Positions 10,575-20,022 of a stretch of DNA of 64,000 nt are shown piece after piece. This DNA comes from Microbacterium sp. CH12i (GTDB taxonomy: Bacteria; Actinomycetota; Actinomycetes; Actinomycetales; Microbacteriaceae): NCBI RefSeq assembly GCF_000685355.1, contig NZ_JHET01000001.1, positions 248,001 to 312,000 of the forward strand, written 5' to 3'. The notes beneath the pieces are model-generated. The model saw nothing but the letters and a program-made list of their open reading frames with translations, made no database searches and was not told the origin of the DNA. Positions within the stretch are counted from its first letter, which is position 1. The number at the start of each line of letters is the position of its first letter. The translations under genes were made by a program, and so were the position numbers.

Positions 10575-12087
10575 CGAAGAATACGAAGGCGGCCCCGACC
10601 GCCTCGCCGAGAAGATGGACGAGCTCGACGAGCAGCTCGCCGAACAGCGCGCGGAAGCACTGCGCGCCGGTCTCGCCGACTACGACCTCGATGAGGATGA
10701 CGCGGCGCTGCTCGCGGGCCTCACACAGGGTGAGGGCGGCATCGAATTCTTGCCCGCTCTTCCTGTCGTCGCGATCGTGGGACGCCCGAACGTGGGCAAG
10801 TCCGCGCTCGTGAACCGCATCCTCGGTCGACGTGAAGCCGTCGTGGAAGACACCCCCGGTGTCACCCGCGACCGCGTGACCTACAAGGCAGAGTGGGCCG
10901 ACCGCCGCTTCTCGCTGGTCGACACCGGTGGCTGGGAGCCAGATGCGAAGGGCATTGATCGCTCGGTCGCAGCCCAGGCTGAGATCGCGATCGACCTCTG
11001 CGACGTCGTGCTGTTCGTCGTCGACGCGATCGTGGGTGCAACGTCCACAGACGAGCACGTCGTGAAGCTGCTGCGTAAGAGCGGCAAGCCGGTGTTCCTG
11101 GTCGCGAACAAGATCGATGACTTCCGGCAGGAACCCGAAATCGCGGCGCTCTGGAGCCTCGGTCTTGGTGAGCCGTATCCGACGTCTGCCGTCCACGGTC
11201 GTGGCGTCGCTGACCTGCTCGATGCTGTGTTGGAGAAGCTGCCCAGCATCTCAGCGGTCGCTAAGTACGAGATTGGTGGCCCGCGTCGCGTCGCGATCCT
11301 CGGCCGCCCGAACGTAGGCAAGTCCTCGCTGCTGAACATGGCTGCGGGCGAAGAGCGCGTCGTCGTCAACGAGCTCGCGGGCACCACCCGTGACCCGGTG
11401 GACTCGGTCGTCGAGCTCGGCGGAAAGCTTTGGCGCCTCGTCGACACCGCCGGTATCCGTCGCCGCGTGCACCTGCAGCAGGGCGCCGACTTCTATGCCT
11501 CACTTCGTACGTCTGCCGCGCTCGAGAAGGCAGAAGTTGCCGTCGTCGTGCTCGACGTTTCTGAGTCGATCAGCGAGCAGGACGTGCGCATCATCGACCT
11601 CGTGTTGGAATCAGGACGCTCGCTCGTCCTTGCTTTCAACAAGTGGGATCGCCTCAACGACATCGATCTGGAAAACGCAGACCGCCGTCGTTACCTTGAG
11701 CGTGAGATCGAGCAGGATCTTGCTCACGTCACGTGGGCTCCTCGCGTGAACATCTCGGCGAAGACCGGTCGCCACTTCGACAAGCTGGTTCCCGCGCTTG
11801 AAACGGCGCTTGAGAACTGGGACCGTCGCATTCCGACGGGCAAGTTCAATGCTTTCCTTGCCGAACTGATCGCCGAACACCCGCACCCGCTGCGTGGTGG
11901 CAAGCAGCCGCGCATTCTGTTCGGTACCCAGGCGTCGACGCGTCCGCCGACATTCGTGCTGTTCACGACAGGCTTCCTCGACCCGGGCTATCGCCGGTTC
12001 ATCCAGCGTCGCCTGCGCGAGTTGTACGAATTCGACGGCACGCCCATCGTCATCAACATGCGTGTGCGGGAGAAGCGCTCGCACTAG
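10564..12087 (+). CDS. der: Ribosome-associated GTPase Der (EngA)
   Basis: Tandem GTPase needed for 50S subunit assembly. Two G1 motifs G-R-P-N-V-G-K-S occur at about residues 73-80 and 247-254, each with its own D-T-G/D-T-A and N-K-x-D sites, followed by a C-terminal KH-like domain. The first 65 residues are an acidic extension typical of actinobacterial homologues. It is the last gene of the recN-to-der run. Confidence 0.96.
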   Translation: MPADEEYEGGPDRLAEKMDELDEQLAEQRAEALRAGLADYDLDEDDAALLAGLTQGEGGIEFLPALPVVAIVGRPNVGKSALVNRILGRREAVVEDTPGVTRDRVTYKAEWADRRFSLVDTGGWEPDAKGIDRSVAAQAEIAIDLCDVVLFVVDAIVGATSTDEHVVKLLRKSGKPVFLVANKIDDFRQEPEIAALWSLGLGEPYPTSAVHGRGVADLLDAVLEKLPSISAVAKYEIGGPRRVAILGRPNVGKSSLLNMAAGEERVVVNELAGTTRDPVDSVVELGGKLWRLVDTAGIRRRVHLQQGADFYASLRTSAALEKAEVAVVVLDVSESISEQDVRIIDLVLESGRSLVLAFNKWDRLNDIDLENADRRRYLEREIEQDLAHVTWAPRVNISAKTGRHFDKLVPALETALENWDRRIPTGKFNAFLAELIAEHPHPLRGGKQPRILFGTQASTRPPTFVLFTTGFLDPGYRRFIQRRLRELYEFDGTPIVINMRVREKRSH

Positions 12088-12120
12088 TTGCCCATTCGCG
12101 GGCGGAGTGGTGCAATGGAG

Positions 12121-12149
12121 GTGGATGCCGCGAAAAGCGCGGTATCCAC
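12121..12149. repeat. Stem-loop between der and the dehydrogenase gene
   Basis: GTGGATGCCGCG at 12121-12132 pairs with CGCGGTATCCAC at 12138-12149, 12 bases with one G-U type pair, around an AAAAG loop. No T-run follows, so it may be a weak or Rho-assisted terminator or an RNA structure. It lies in the 97-base gap after der. Confidence 0.5.
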
Positions 12150-12184
12150 AGCCGCGCCCACAAGGCCTGTCGAAAGAGCATGCA

Positions 12185-13258
12185 ATGACGCATATCCTGC
12201 CCCTTCCTGACTTCACTCACGAGCGAGTGGAGGTGATCACCGGTCGGCGCAGTGCCCTCTTCATGGCTGTGGCGTTGCATTCTTCGGTGCTTGGCTCTGC
12301 GCTTGGCGGCGCCCGATTGTGGACGTATTCGCACTGGAGTGACGCGCTCGGCGACGCCCTGCGCCTGTCGGCTGCGATGACACTGAAGAACGCAACGGCC
12401 GGACTCGACGCTGGCGGTGGCAAAGCAGTTATCGGCCTGGAGCCGGGAACAGTACTTGACGCCGCGCGACGTCGAGATGCTTTCCTTGATCTTGGTGATG
12501 TCGTGGAGTCTTTCGGCGGCCGGTACCGCACGGCAGAGGATGTCGGCTCGACCATGGACGACATGGCTGTCGTGGGCGAACGCACGGCCCATGTCGTCGG
12601 ACTGCCGGATGCTGCCGGTGGCTCTGGCGAGCCGGCCGGACCCACCAGCCTCGGTGTCTATGAGTCGTTGCGCGCGGTGCTCGAGAGCACGACCGGAAGC
12701 GCGGATGTCACAGGCCGTCGGATCACGATCTCGGGGCTTGGCCAGGTGGGCGGTCGCCTCGCGGTTCGGCTGTCTGCTGAGGGGGCTGTGTTGACCGTCA
12801 CGGACGTGAACTCCGCGCGGCGCCACCTTGCCACCGAACTCGGTGCGACCTGGGTCGAACCGGGCACTGAGCATCTCGTGCCCTCGGATGTGTTCGTCCC
12901 GGCCGGCATCGGCGGTTTGCTGACGGATGCCGTCATCGATGCGCTCGAGACCGCAGCGGTGTGCGGGCCGGCGAACAACCCTCTCGCATCACACAGCGGT
13001 GCAGATCGCCTGGCAGCGCGCGGCATCCTGTACGCCCCCGACTTCGTGGTGAACGCCGGCGGCGTGATCTACCTCGACCACGTGGCGAAAGAGCGTGGCA
13101 CGAGGGAAGAGATCATGCAGCGCGTCACGCAGATCGGTGACACGGTGCGGACGATCCTTGCCGATTCCGTTGAGCGTGGCATCACGCCGCTTGCCGCCGC
13201 CGAAGAGTTGGCAGCTGCGCGCTTGCGCGCCGGGACTTCCGAGTCGGTGCTGAGCTAG
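12185..13258 (+). CDS. Glu/Leu/Phe/Val dehydrogenase family enzyme
   Basis: NAD-dependent oxidative deaminase of branched-chain or aromatic amino acids, closest in look to leucine/valine dehydrogenases. Visible features are the substrate-binding lysine block (K-N-A-T-A-G-L-D-A-G-G-G-K-A-V-I), the Rossmann motif G-L-G-Q-V-G-G-R and the C-terminal F-V-V-N-A-G-G-V-I. The length of 357 residues suits the octameric class. ATG at 12185 is the first start inside the gap after der. The substrate cannot be fixed from sequence. Confidence 0.85.
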   Translation: MTHILPLPDFTHERVEVITGRRSALFMAVALHSSVLGSALGGARLWTYSHWSDALGDALRLSAAMTLKNATAGLDAGGGKAVIGLEPGTVLDAARRRDAFLDLGDVVESFGGRYRTAEDVGSTMDDMAVVGERTAHVVGLPDAAGGSGEPAGPTSLGVYESLRAVLESTTGSADVTGRRITISGLGQVGGRLAVRLSAEGAVLTVTDVNSARRHLATELGATWVEPGTEHLVPSDVFVPAGIGGLLTDAVIDALETAAVCGPANNPLASHSGADRLAARGILYAPDFVVNAGGVIYLDHVAKERGTREEIMQRVTQIGDTVRTILADSVERGITPLAAAEELAAARLRAGTSESVLS

Positions 13259-13274
13259 CTAGACCCGTGCTCGT

Positions 13275-13832
13275 TTACACACCGTACTGGTCGCGGAGGC
13301 GGTCACGCAGCTGATGGCTGCACGCTGTGACTGCCTCCGTCCAGGTGGTGTTCGCGTCATCTTGGGCGCGGTCAGAGACGGCCTTCCATATGCGGATCGG
13401 CACACCGAACTGCGCAGCGACCCAGGCGTAGACGTATGACTCCATGTCGACGAGGCGGCCACCCAGCGAGCGGATCAGGGTCACGGCATCCGCGTCGTCG
13501 ATAAAGCTGTCTCCGGTGGCGATCACCATGTCGCCGTCGCCGATCACCATTCGTTGCGGCATCGAGACATGCTCGCCTTTGACGCCCTCTTCGTTGATGA
13601 CGTCGTGCTGGAACGCGATGTGAACGTCGTGCACGCCAGATTCGACTGCCGGGTCAAGTGCGCCAGCAGTTCCCACCACGAGAATCTCGTCGTATTCGCC
13701 GGCGTCAAGCGCGCGGGTCAGGGCGTAGGCCGCCTTGACCTTTCCCGGGCCGGTCACGAGCCGATCGAAGCCTTCCAGCTGCTCAGGAAAGGCGATGAGT
13801 TCGGAATCTAGGGCGGCAACGAGGAGCTTCAC
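13275..13832 (-). CDS. 5'-methylthioadenosine/S-adenosylhomocysteine nucleosidase-like protein
   Basis: Purine-nucleoside-phosphorylase fold hydrolase. Conserved features are L-V-V-G-T-A-G-A-L in the phosphate-binding-like loop, the signature V-D-M-E-S-Y-V-Y-A-W and a late S-D-R-A acid block. At 185 residues it is shorter than canonical MTAN (about 230), a short form frequent in Actinobacteria. It converges on the dehydrogenase gene with a 16-base gap and diverges from the NUDIX gene at 13912. Confidence 0.8.
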   Translation of the reverse strand: MKLLVAALDSELIAFPEQLEGFDRLVTGPGKVKAAYALTRALDAGEYDEILVVGTAGALDPAVESGVHDVHIAFQHDVINEEGVKGEHVSMPQRMVIGDGDMVIATGDSFIDDADAVTLIRSLGGRLVDMESYVYAWVAAQFGVPIRIWKAVSDRAQDDANTTWTEAVTACSHQLRDRLRDQYGV

Positions 13833-13911
13833 CGTTTTATTGTCCCAGACCTGCGTTACGGATCGCGTCGCTTGAGACCCAGTTCTTCGGATGCTGTGAA
13901 AAACTGAGGGG

Positions 13912-14412
13912 GTGACGATTGTTCCTCCTGCCCCCGGTGAACCACGACGCCCTGATGGGCCGCGTGATCCTGGTGATGCGTGGGTCGTCGCTGAGACGGG
14001 GGAGCGTTACTGGGGGCGCTTCGGCGCCGCGGGCTTGCTGGCTGTTGATGGCGAGCGTGGCATCCTGCTGCAGCACCGGGTCAGCTGGAGCCACTTCGGC
14101 GGAACCTGGGGACTGCCCGGTGGCGCGCTGCACGAGGGGGAATCAGCGATAGATGGAGCACTTCGTGAAGCGGCTGAAGAAGCAGGCATCCCGGACGGTG
14201 CGGTGAAGCCACGCTTCACGAGCGTGCTGGATCTGAAGATCTGGTCGTATACGACGGTCGTTGCCGACGTCGTCACGCCGTTTGAACCTGTGATCAGTGA
14301 CCCCGAAAGCGTCGCGCTGGAGTGGGTGCCGTTCGATGAGGTCACAGATTTCCCGTTGCATCCGGGTTTTGCTGCAGCGTGGCCGAGCCTGCGGGAGCAG
14401 CTACTCAGCTAA
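13912..14412 (+). CDS. NUDIX hydrolase
   Basis: A NUDIX box with the R-E-A-A-E-E-A-G core follows a G-T-W-G-L-P-G-G-A motif in the middle of this 166-residue protein, as in MutT-type enzymes. GTG at 13912 is preceded by GAGGG. It overlaps the convergent S4 gene by 12 bases. The substrate is unknown; general nucleotide or house-cleaning hydrolysis is inferred. Confidence 0.82.
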   Translation: MTIVPPAPGEPRRPDGPRDPGDAWVVAETGERYWGRFGAAGLLAVDGERGILLQHRVSWSHFGGTWGLPGGALHEGESAIDGALREAAEEAGIPDGAVKPRFTSVLDLKIWSYTTVVADVVTPFEPVISDPESVALEWVPFDEVTDFPLHPGFAAAWPSLREQLLS

Positions 14413-14772
14413 TCCGTCGCGCCCGCGAAGCTTGTCGATGTCGCGGCGTTCGCGCTTGGTCGGGCGACCCGCACCGCGGTCACGGAGGCCAAGGGCGGCT
14501 TGAGGTTCGCGTGGTGGAGTGCGCTCGTCATATGCGAGGGCAGCAACCGGAGCGCCCACGCGTTTCGTGAGCGTCTGACGCACGGCGAGGATGCGATCGA
14601 AGCCGCTGATGCGCACGCGCAGTTCGTCACCTGGTTTCACCATCTGCGCAGCTTTGATCTTCACGCCGTTGAGGCGTACATGCCCCGCACGGCATGCAGT
14701 CGTTGCGGCGGATCGGGTCTTGTACACGCGCACGGCCCATAGCCAGCTGTCCACTCGGACCGGGGTTTCCAT
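14401..14772 (-). CDS. S4-domain RNA-binding protein, Hsp15 (HslR) type
   Basis: Small basic RNA-binding protein of 123 residues. The S4 domain runs from about residue 5 to 60 (V-D-S-W-L-W-A-V-R-V-Y-K-T-R-S-A-A...H-V-R-L-N-G). The basic C-terminus includes G-R-P-T-K-R-E-R-R-D, characteristic of Hsp15-like proteins that bind free 50S subunits with nascent chains. The start ATG shares one base with the stop of the upstream YhhN gene, so the two are coupled. Confidence 0.86.
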   Translation of the reverse strand: METPVRVDSWLWAVRVYKTRSAATTACRAGHVRLNGVKIKAAQMVKPGDELRVRISGFDRILAVRQTLTKRVGAPVAALAYDERTPPREPQAALGLRDRGAGRPTKRERRDIDKLRGRDGLAE

Positions 14773-15458
14773 CACGACGTCGTCCTCGCTTGTGGGCTTC
14801 TCGTACGCAGTGTCACCAGGGCACCAGCGACGATGAGCCCCTGACCGAGTGTGTAGGTGAGCATGACGAGGGGACTCGTCCACTGTGGCATGGCATCCGG
14901 GACGAAGAGTCGGAACGCCAGCACCGTGTCGCTGATGAGGAAAAAGACGCCGCCGCAGATCACCAGGGGGTGGCAGCGAGTCGAGAACGCCGCAGTGCCG
15001 CCCAATACGAGGCCGTAGACGGCGACGGCAAACAGCAACGAGCCGGTGTGCGGGCCGAGTACAGCGATCATCGCTATCCACCACACCGCGTACACGAGGG
15101 CCCACCACGGCATCCGACGCACTTTCAGCATACGAGCGAAAAGCACGATGTAGGCGATGTGGGCGAGACCGAAGAACATCAGCATGAGCGGCAGTTCGGG
15201 GCCACCGGGGAAGAAGACTCCGGCGCCGTCGCCTAACCACGACAGCACGATGGCGATGAGAAGAAGCGCGATGGCGCTTGGTGGGCGCAGGCGGAGCGAG
15301 ACGATCACCGGTAGCGCGAGCAGTGGCATGAGCCAGAGCTTTGTGGGTGGGGCGATCTCGCTCTCGAAAGCAAGGGCAGCGACATGCACGATCGACATCG
15401 CGATGTAGGGGAGAAACGTCCACGGGAGGAACGTTCGAAGCGGGGTGCTGCGCTGCAT
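14772..15458 (-). CDS. YhhN/TMEM86-family membrane protein (lysoplasmalogenase-like)
   Basis: Integral membrane protein of 228 residues with about eight hydrophobic segments. The conserved block L-S-W-L-G-D-G-A-G-V-F-F and the acidic I-S-D-T-V-L-A motif match the YhhN family, some members of which hydrolyse the vinyl-ether bond of lysoplasmalogen. It is followed directly by the S4 gene on the same strand. Confidence 0.83.
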   Translation of the reverse strand: MQRSTPLRTFLPWTFLPYIAMSIVHVAALAFESEIAPPTKLWLMPLLALPVIVSLRLRPPSAIALLLIAIVLSWLGDGAGVFFPGGPELPLMLMFFGLAHIAYIVLFARMLKVRRMPWWALVYAVWWIAMIAVLGPHTGSLLFAVAVYGLVLGGTAAFSTRCHPLVICGGVFFLISDTVLAFRLFVPDAMPQWTSPLVMLTYTLGQGLIVAGALVTLRTRSPQARTTS

Positions 15459-15488
15459 GCTTCTATCGTAGGTTGGCGTACCGGCTGA

Positions 15489-16260
15489 TCAGGTTCTTGC
15501 GTCTCGCGGCTGGCGTCTGCCAAGCGGATACAAGATCGTCAGCCCGAGTGCAATGAACACGATAAGGGTGATGGCGATCGCGACATCGGGCAATGGGCGC
15601 GCGGAGAAGATCGTCATGAAGTTCGCGCCAGCATGGAGGAGGATAAGCGGCCAGATCCAGTGAAAGCGGAACTGAAATGACGCCAGAGCGAATCCGTAAC
15701 AGGCGGAGACAAGTACATTCAAGAGGATATCGGCGACGCCGCGACTCGTTGTGGCGAATGCAGAGAGATGCTGAAGTCCGAACAAGGCCCCGGTGATCGC
15801 CGCTGCGGCACGGGGACCGAACGCTGGGCGCATCCGTTCCAGCACGACCACGCGACTGGTCAGCTCTTCATTCGCAGCGGCGAGCAAGAGCGTGATGATC
15901 CAGAGTCCATATCCAGGGGCTTGTTCGATCAGGCCTGCCGGAATCGCCCAGGACAACGCTTCGATCATGAGCGGCAACAGCAGAAAGATGGCGATCGGGC
16001 CACGCCAGGCAACCAGAATTCCGGATGTCTTCCAGAGTCTGCGCACGGTGACCAGCGTTGCGGCGAAGATCACACAGGTGACGTTGGCCGCGAGGCCCAG
16101 ATATCAGCCGGAGATACCAAAGAATGGTGCCACTGCCAGGGTGATCCAGATGACGGCGAAGCGGGCCAGATGCACGGAGAGTCCGAACCCGACGGCGCGG
16201 AGTTGAGTGTTGCGCAAGAGCAGCGAAGGTACACGCGCTCCGTGTCGGGTGGGTGAACAT
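15489..16260 (-). pseudogene. CPBP-family intramembrane protease gene, interrupted
   Basis: The intact 3' part (from 16073 down) encodes a multi-pass protein with the Abi/CPBP signature E-E-L-T-S-R, a later L-Q-H and H-A-G-A-N-F, the metal/glutamate active-site set of CAAX-like proteases. The same frame continues upstream into clear membrane sequence (A-V-I-W-I-T-L-A-V-A-P-F-F-G) but is cut by a TGA at about 16103-16105, and the likely ATG at 16260 is out of frame by one base. So a nonsense change plus an indel separate the N-terminus. Members are linked to prenyl-protein processing or bacteriocin immunity. Confidence 0.7.
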
Positions 16261-16332
16261 TTCCGGATCAGCCCGCCGTGCGCAAGGGGGGAGGGGCGAT
16301 TGCCGCGCTGGTCGACCTGCCCCGAGGTAGCT

Positions 16333-16917
16333 TCAGGCCGCGACGTCGAGACTAACCAACGGGCGTCCTGGCTTCGCGCTCGGTCCCGCAGTAAACCCGG
16401 CGGCGAGAAACGTTGACAGGGCGCCATGGAACAGATTGTTGGAGCTGGGCTTCAAAATCGTCGTGTCGACGGGATAGCCCTCGATGACGCGGGCGTCGAG
16501 GCTTCGAGCAAAGTCAATGCCTGCCTTGAGGAGGGCCGCATTCACGCCCCGTTTGCGATATTCCTTGCGGACGACGAAGCACGTGACGGCCCATACGCTG
16601 TCGTCATCGTATGATTCCTGTGTCGTGGCGATGATGTTGCGTGTTCGGGAAAGGCGCCGCTGGGCCGGGCGTGGCCCGATCCGAATCCAGCCAGCGGCCT
16701 CGCCGTCGACATAGGCGACGAGCCCGGGCGGCGGACCGGATGCGATCTCCCGTTGGAACAGCGTCGTGCGATCGTCGATCGTCGTAGAGTCCCATTCCTT
16801 GTTGGTCAGCACAGGCCAGACACACTGGCAACTTCGGCCGTCGCCACCACCACTTAGCGCGTGCTGGATGTCTTCCCAGACATCGGGACTTGCGAGTGTG
16901 GTCGTTATGGTGGACAT
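16333..16917 (-). CDS. GNAT-family N-acetyltransferase
   Basis: A protein of 194 residues with a GNAT fold: C-F-V-V-R-K-E-Y-R-K-R-G-V is the beta4/pyrophosphate-loop region (R-x-x-G type), followed by A-A-L-L-K-A-G. Paired cysteines near the N-terminus (C-Q-C) and the D-x-x-W-E-D start resemble a conserved actinobacterial subgroup of unknown substrate. ATG at 16917 lies about 100 bases from the first tRNA-like unit. Confidence 0.78.
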   Translation of the reverse strand: MSTITTTLASPDVWEDIQHALSGGGDGRSCQCVWPVLTNKEWDSTTIDDRTTLFQREIASGPPPGLVAYVDGEAAGWIRIGPRPAQRRLSRTRNIIATTQESYDDDSVWAVTCFVVRKEYRKRGVNAALLKAGIDFARSLDARVIEGYPVDTTILKPSSNNLFHGALSTFLAAGFTAGPSAKPGRPLVSLDVAA

Positions 16918-17021
16918 ATCGGCACGGTACGCCGGGGTTCCGACACGAGCAAGGGTCGGTTCGCGAAGGCGTTACCGTGCGGCTAAGATAGTGGAGTTGC
17001 CTGCGCGTGAGCGGAGGTCAA

Positions 17022-17091
17022 CGGGCTGTGGCGCAGCTTGGTAGCGCACCTGACTGGGGGTTAAGTGGTTTACCACTCTCTGGTCGGCCCG
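17022..17091 (+). other. tRNA-Pro-like unit 1 with abnormal T arm
   Basis: The first 38 or so bases equal tRNA-Pro(GGG) down to the GGG anticodon loop, apart from one C/T change in the anticodon stem. The 3' part lacks the TTCAAAT loop and instead holds AGTGG-TTTA-CCACT, a perfect 5-base hairpin. The final CGGCCCG still pairs with the 5' acceptor CGGGCTG. It is probably a tRNA pseudogene or tRNA-like RNA. A TAAGAT at 16984 could be a -10 element for the array. Confidence 0.65.
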
Positions 17092-17112
17092 AACAACTGA
17101 ATATCTATGCCA

Positions 17113-17182
<70 letters not shown>

Positions 17183-17203
17183 AACAACTGAAAAACAATG
17201 CCA

Positions 17204-17258
<55 letters not shown>

Positions 17259-17277
<19 letters not shown>

Positions 17278-18699
17278 CAGAAAATCCCTGATGAGAAGCA
17301 ATTTCCATCAGGGATTTGTTGTTTCTGAACATCGTTTCTCTGTCCCCTCCTGTCCCCTCGACAGGTATGCGTGGTCGACCTGTGGATGACAGAATCCGTC
17401 GCGATGCCCTGTCTGTGGATAAGGGGACCAAAAGGGGACCAGAACGGTGGAAACCCACGACTGAGCCGCTCACAGTCCACGTCCGGTGCCTTGCCGTGGC
17501 CGTCCTGAAGTGTTCGGGCGGCGTCTCTGCTGAGGAAGGCGTTGGCTTGTTCTGCGGCGGATGCGAGGTGGCGGTCATCGGGGTGGAGGTAGCCGCGTGT
17601 TGTCTCGATTGAGGCATGTCCGAGGATCTCTTGGAGGACATGGAGGGGACTCCGGCGTCGGCGAGCCAGGTGGCACCGGTGTGTCGGAGGCCGTGCCGGG
17701 TGAGGTTGGGCAGGCCGAGGTCAGCAACGACCTGGTCCCAGCTGGTGGCGTCGCGAACGGTGACTGTCGTGAGGAAGCCGCCACGCGGACCGACGAGGAG
17801 TGGTGCGTCCGATTGCTTGAACGCGCAGAGTCGTTTCAGGACGGCCGGAGTGGGTCGAGAATCGGCACGCGACGCTCTTTGCGGCTCTTGGTTGGCTTGG
17901 TGATGAGGCCGCCTCTTCCGGGGAAGACCTGTCGTCTGATGATGACGAGGTTCTTTGTGAAGTCCACGTCTCCGACTTGAAGTCCGGAGACTTCTGAAGA
18001 GCGTGCTGCCAGTAGAGCGGCGAGCATCACGAAGTCTGAATAGGACTGGTGGACGTCGCCGCAGGCGGAGGCGAGCTGGTTCAGCTTCTGCAGGTCAGGG
18101 ATCGCGTGTGCGCGCGGGGCAGCATCTTCGGCCGGTTGAACTCGGAAGGCGTTTCGGTGGAGGCTCCGCTTCGCACGGTGTTTGGCCGGATTGATTGTGA
18201 TCAGACCATCGCGAACTGCTTCGTCGAGCACCCGCACGAGAGGTGCGATGGTGTTCTTGATCGTCGATGCGCCGTACTGCTTCTCCCACTCATCGATTGT
18301 GCGGTCGATCATTCCAGCGGTGATCTGCGTGACGGGCAGGTGACCGAGCGCCGGGAGCACTCGTAGCCGAAGACCGTACCGGTAGTTGTCGCCGGTGGAG
18401 GTCATATCGAGGCCGCGTGCCCATCGATCGTCGATCGAGGTGAAGAACTCCAGGAGGGTCATGGAGACGTCCATTCCCTTGACTGAAGAGTTCCGGAGCG
18501 TTTCGAAGAATGCCTGTGCGGTTGCTTCGTCCTTCACGATCTCGGTACGGATCACGCGCTGCTTGGTGAGCGGATCGGTCCAGCGTGCCCGCGCTCGAAT
18601 CCCGTAGGAGCGTCGTTCCATGTCGGTGGAGATCCTCACCCCGATTGGCGGTACCGGGCGGGGTGAGGACTCAGGCATCGGCTCAACTGGGCGAGCCAT
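17259..18699 (-). CDS. int: Tyrosine integrase of the ICE (two frameshifts, near 17845 and 17645)
   Basis: Phage-type integrase for tRNA-Pro. The N-terminal part (287 residues, from ATG 18699) has an AP2-like arm-binding region, a SAM-like core-binding domain and the first catalytic Arg in L-L-A-A-R-S-S-E-V. After a one-base gap near 17845 the next frame supplies L-T-R-H-G-L-R-H-T-G-A-T (His/Arg box). After another near 17645 the frame gives L-Q-E-I-L-G-H-A-S-I-E-T-T-R-G-Y with the nucleophile Tyr. All catalytic motifs survive, so it may be intact in reality. The last open stretch to 17259 runs into the tRNA and is probably not all translated. Confidence 0.85.
17282..17317. terminator. Rho-independent terminator behind tRNA-Pro
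   Basis: AAATCCCTGATG at 17282-17293 and CATCAGGGATTT at 17306-17317 form a perfect 12-base stem with a 12-base loop, and the plus strand continues GTTGTTT. It is well placed to end the tRNA transcript and, read on the other strand, the integrase operon. Confidence 0.75.
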
Positions 18700-18901
18700 G
18701 GTGTGGCTCCAAGTTCTGCAGCCATTCGTCGATTGCTTCGAGCCGGTATCGGGCGATACCGCCGAGCTTGATGAATGGTGGTCCGGTCTCTGCGGAGCGC
18801 CATCGAGACAATGTCGATTCGGAGACCTTCAGGTACGAGGCGACCTCTCGGCTATCCAGCAATGGTGAGACTGGCGCAGTCGCTTCGGCCGCGTTGCTCA
18901 T
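18683..18901 (-). CDS. xis: Excisionase-type helix-turn-helix protein
   Basis: A small protein of 72 residues with the MerR/AlpA-like excisionase fold: D-S-R-E-V-A-S-Y-L-K-V-S-E-S-T-L-S-R-W then I-K-L-G-G-I-A-R-Y-R. It overlaps the integrase start by 17 bases and the DUF4913-like stop by four, so it is expressed with int. Its expected role is to direct the integrase toward excision. Confidence 0.85.
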   Translation of the reverse strand: MSNAAEATAPVSPLLDSREVASYLKVSESTLSRWRSAETGPPFIKLGGIARYRLEAIDEWLQNLEPHHGSPS

Positions 18902-19460
18902 GATTCCTCCAGCGGAGGGTTGCCGAGTGAGCGGTAGAACTCGTCCTCGGCTGCCTGACGTCGCTGAACGTCATCAACGACGAACTCGACGAAGTCGGCT
19001 TCCCGGTCGGTGATCATTGACTCTTCGGAGGGAGTAGGCGCCTCTTCGCCGGGCCAGGTGGCTTGCCGTGTGGGGCGATCACGATCGAGTCGAGTCCCGG
19101 ATGTAGCTACCCAGTCTCGGAGGCGGAGGCGAACATCCGCAAAGTCGCGATGCCAGCCCAGCGGTGCGGATCCGTTTTGGTTGGGGTCGTAGGCGCACAA
19201 CCAGTGGAGGTGCAGTGCTGACAGCTCCCAGACGAGTTCGGGGTGACGATGCCAGTACGGCGGGATCACTGCGGCTGGGAGTCCGTAGGTTCGGCGGAGC
19301 CAGTCGATCCAGCGATTCAGTTCCAGCCACTCGACCTCCGCGTCGTTCGCGGTGAGGAGATTCCAGTTGATCGGATGCGGTGGTTCAGCGACGAGTGATT
19401 CGTCGGAGTCATCCGCGTCGCGCCTTCGTGTGCTTCGGGGCTGGGGATGAAGTCAGTCAC
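18898..19460 (-). CDS. DUF4913-like protein of the transfer operon (frameshift near 19420)
   Basis: GTG at 19460 follows a GGAGAGG site. The first 14 residues (V-T-D-F-I-P-S-P-E-A-H-E) leave frame at about 19420. The remainder reads through P-I-N-W-N-L-L-T, a W-I-D-W-L-R-R-T-Y core and W-H-R-H-P-E-L-V-W-E-L-S-A-L-H-L-H-W, the tryptophan/histidine-rich pattern I associate with DUF4913 proteins of actinobacterial mobile elements. The acidic, charged C-terminus is variable. Function unknown. Confidence 0.65.
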
Positions 19461-19475
19461 GATGACCTCTCCTAC

Positions 19476-19941
19476 TCAGATACTGACCGCAGGAGCGGCA
19501 TCTGACTGCGCTCGCGCTCGGGCAGGTGCTTCAAAAGGGGAGGCATCACGACCGGTCGACTCGCGCATGTTGCTGTCGCGATGGGGTCCGCGATCGACCT
19601 CGTATTGGGTGCGTGCAACGTCGTGACCGAAGCGGGAGACGATGAACTCCTCGGCTGCGACTGTCTGGCCGTCCTTCTCATAGCTGTACTCGCGCACGCG
19701 CCCGGTGGCGATGAACTTGTCTCCTTTGTGGAATCGCGCGACTCCTTCTTCGGCTGCGCGCCGGAAGGCGCTCATGTCGTGGAAGGACGGGTCGAGCTGC
19801 GTGAAGCTTCCGTCTGGGTCCTGCCGCGAATGCTCGATGCCGATCCGCGCGTAGAACCGCGCGGTACCGTCGTCGGTGTAGGTCAGACGCGGCTCGGTCG
19901 CGATGAATCCTGTGATGCCTTGTTGGGTGTCGATGGACATG
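19476..19941 (-). CDS. ssb: Single-stranded DNA-binding protein
   Basis: An OB-fold protein of about 155 residues that probably coats ssDNA during ICE transfer or replication. It opens with G-I-T-G-F-I-A-T-E-P-R-L-T, has K-F-I-A-T-G-R-V-R-E-Y-S-Y in the core and a disordered acidic/Gln tail. ATG at 19941 is selected because GGAG lies seven bases before it; the open frame extends further upstream without such a site. Confidence 0.8.
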
Positions 19942-20022
19942 ACGACTCCTTGATCTGTTGGGGCGGCCATCCGATGTGGTGGCCACTGCAACAGACAGGT
20001 GCGCGCCGCGCCCCAGTGCGGA

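Noticed and set aside
12097..12160. Possible tRNA after der
   Set aside because: The hairpin is good but there is no T-loop consensus or cloverleaf; treated as a stem-loop only.
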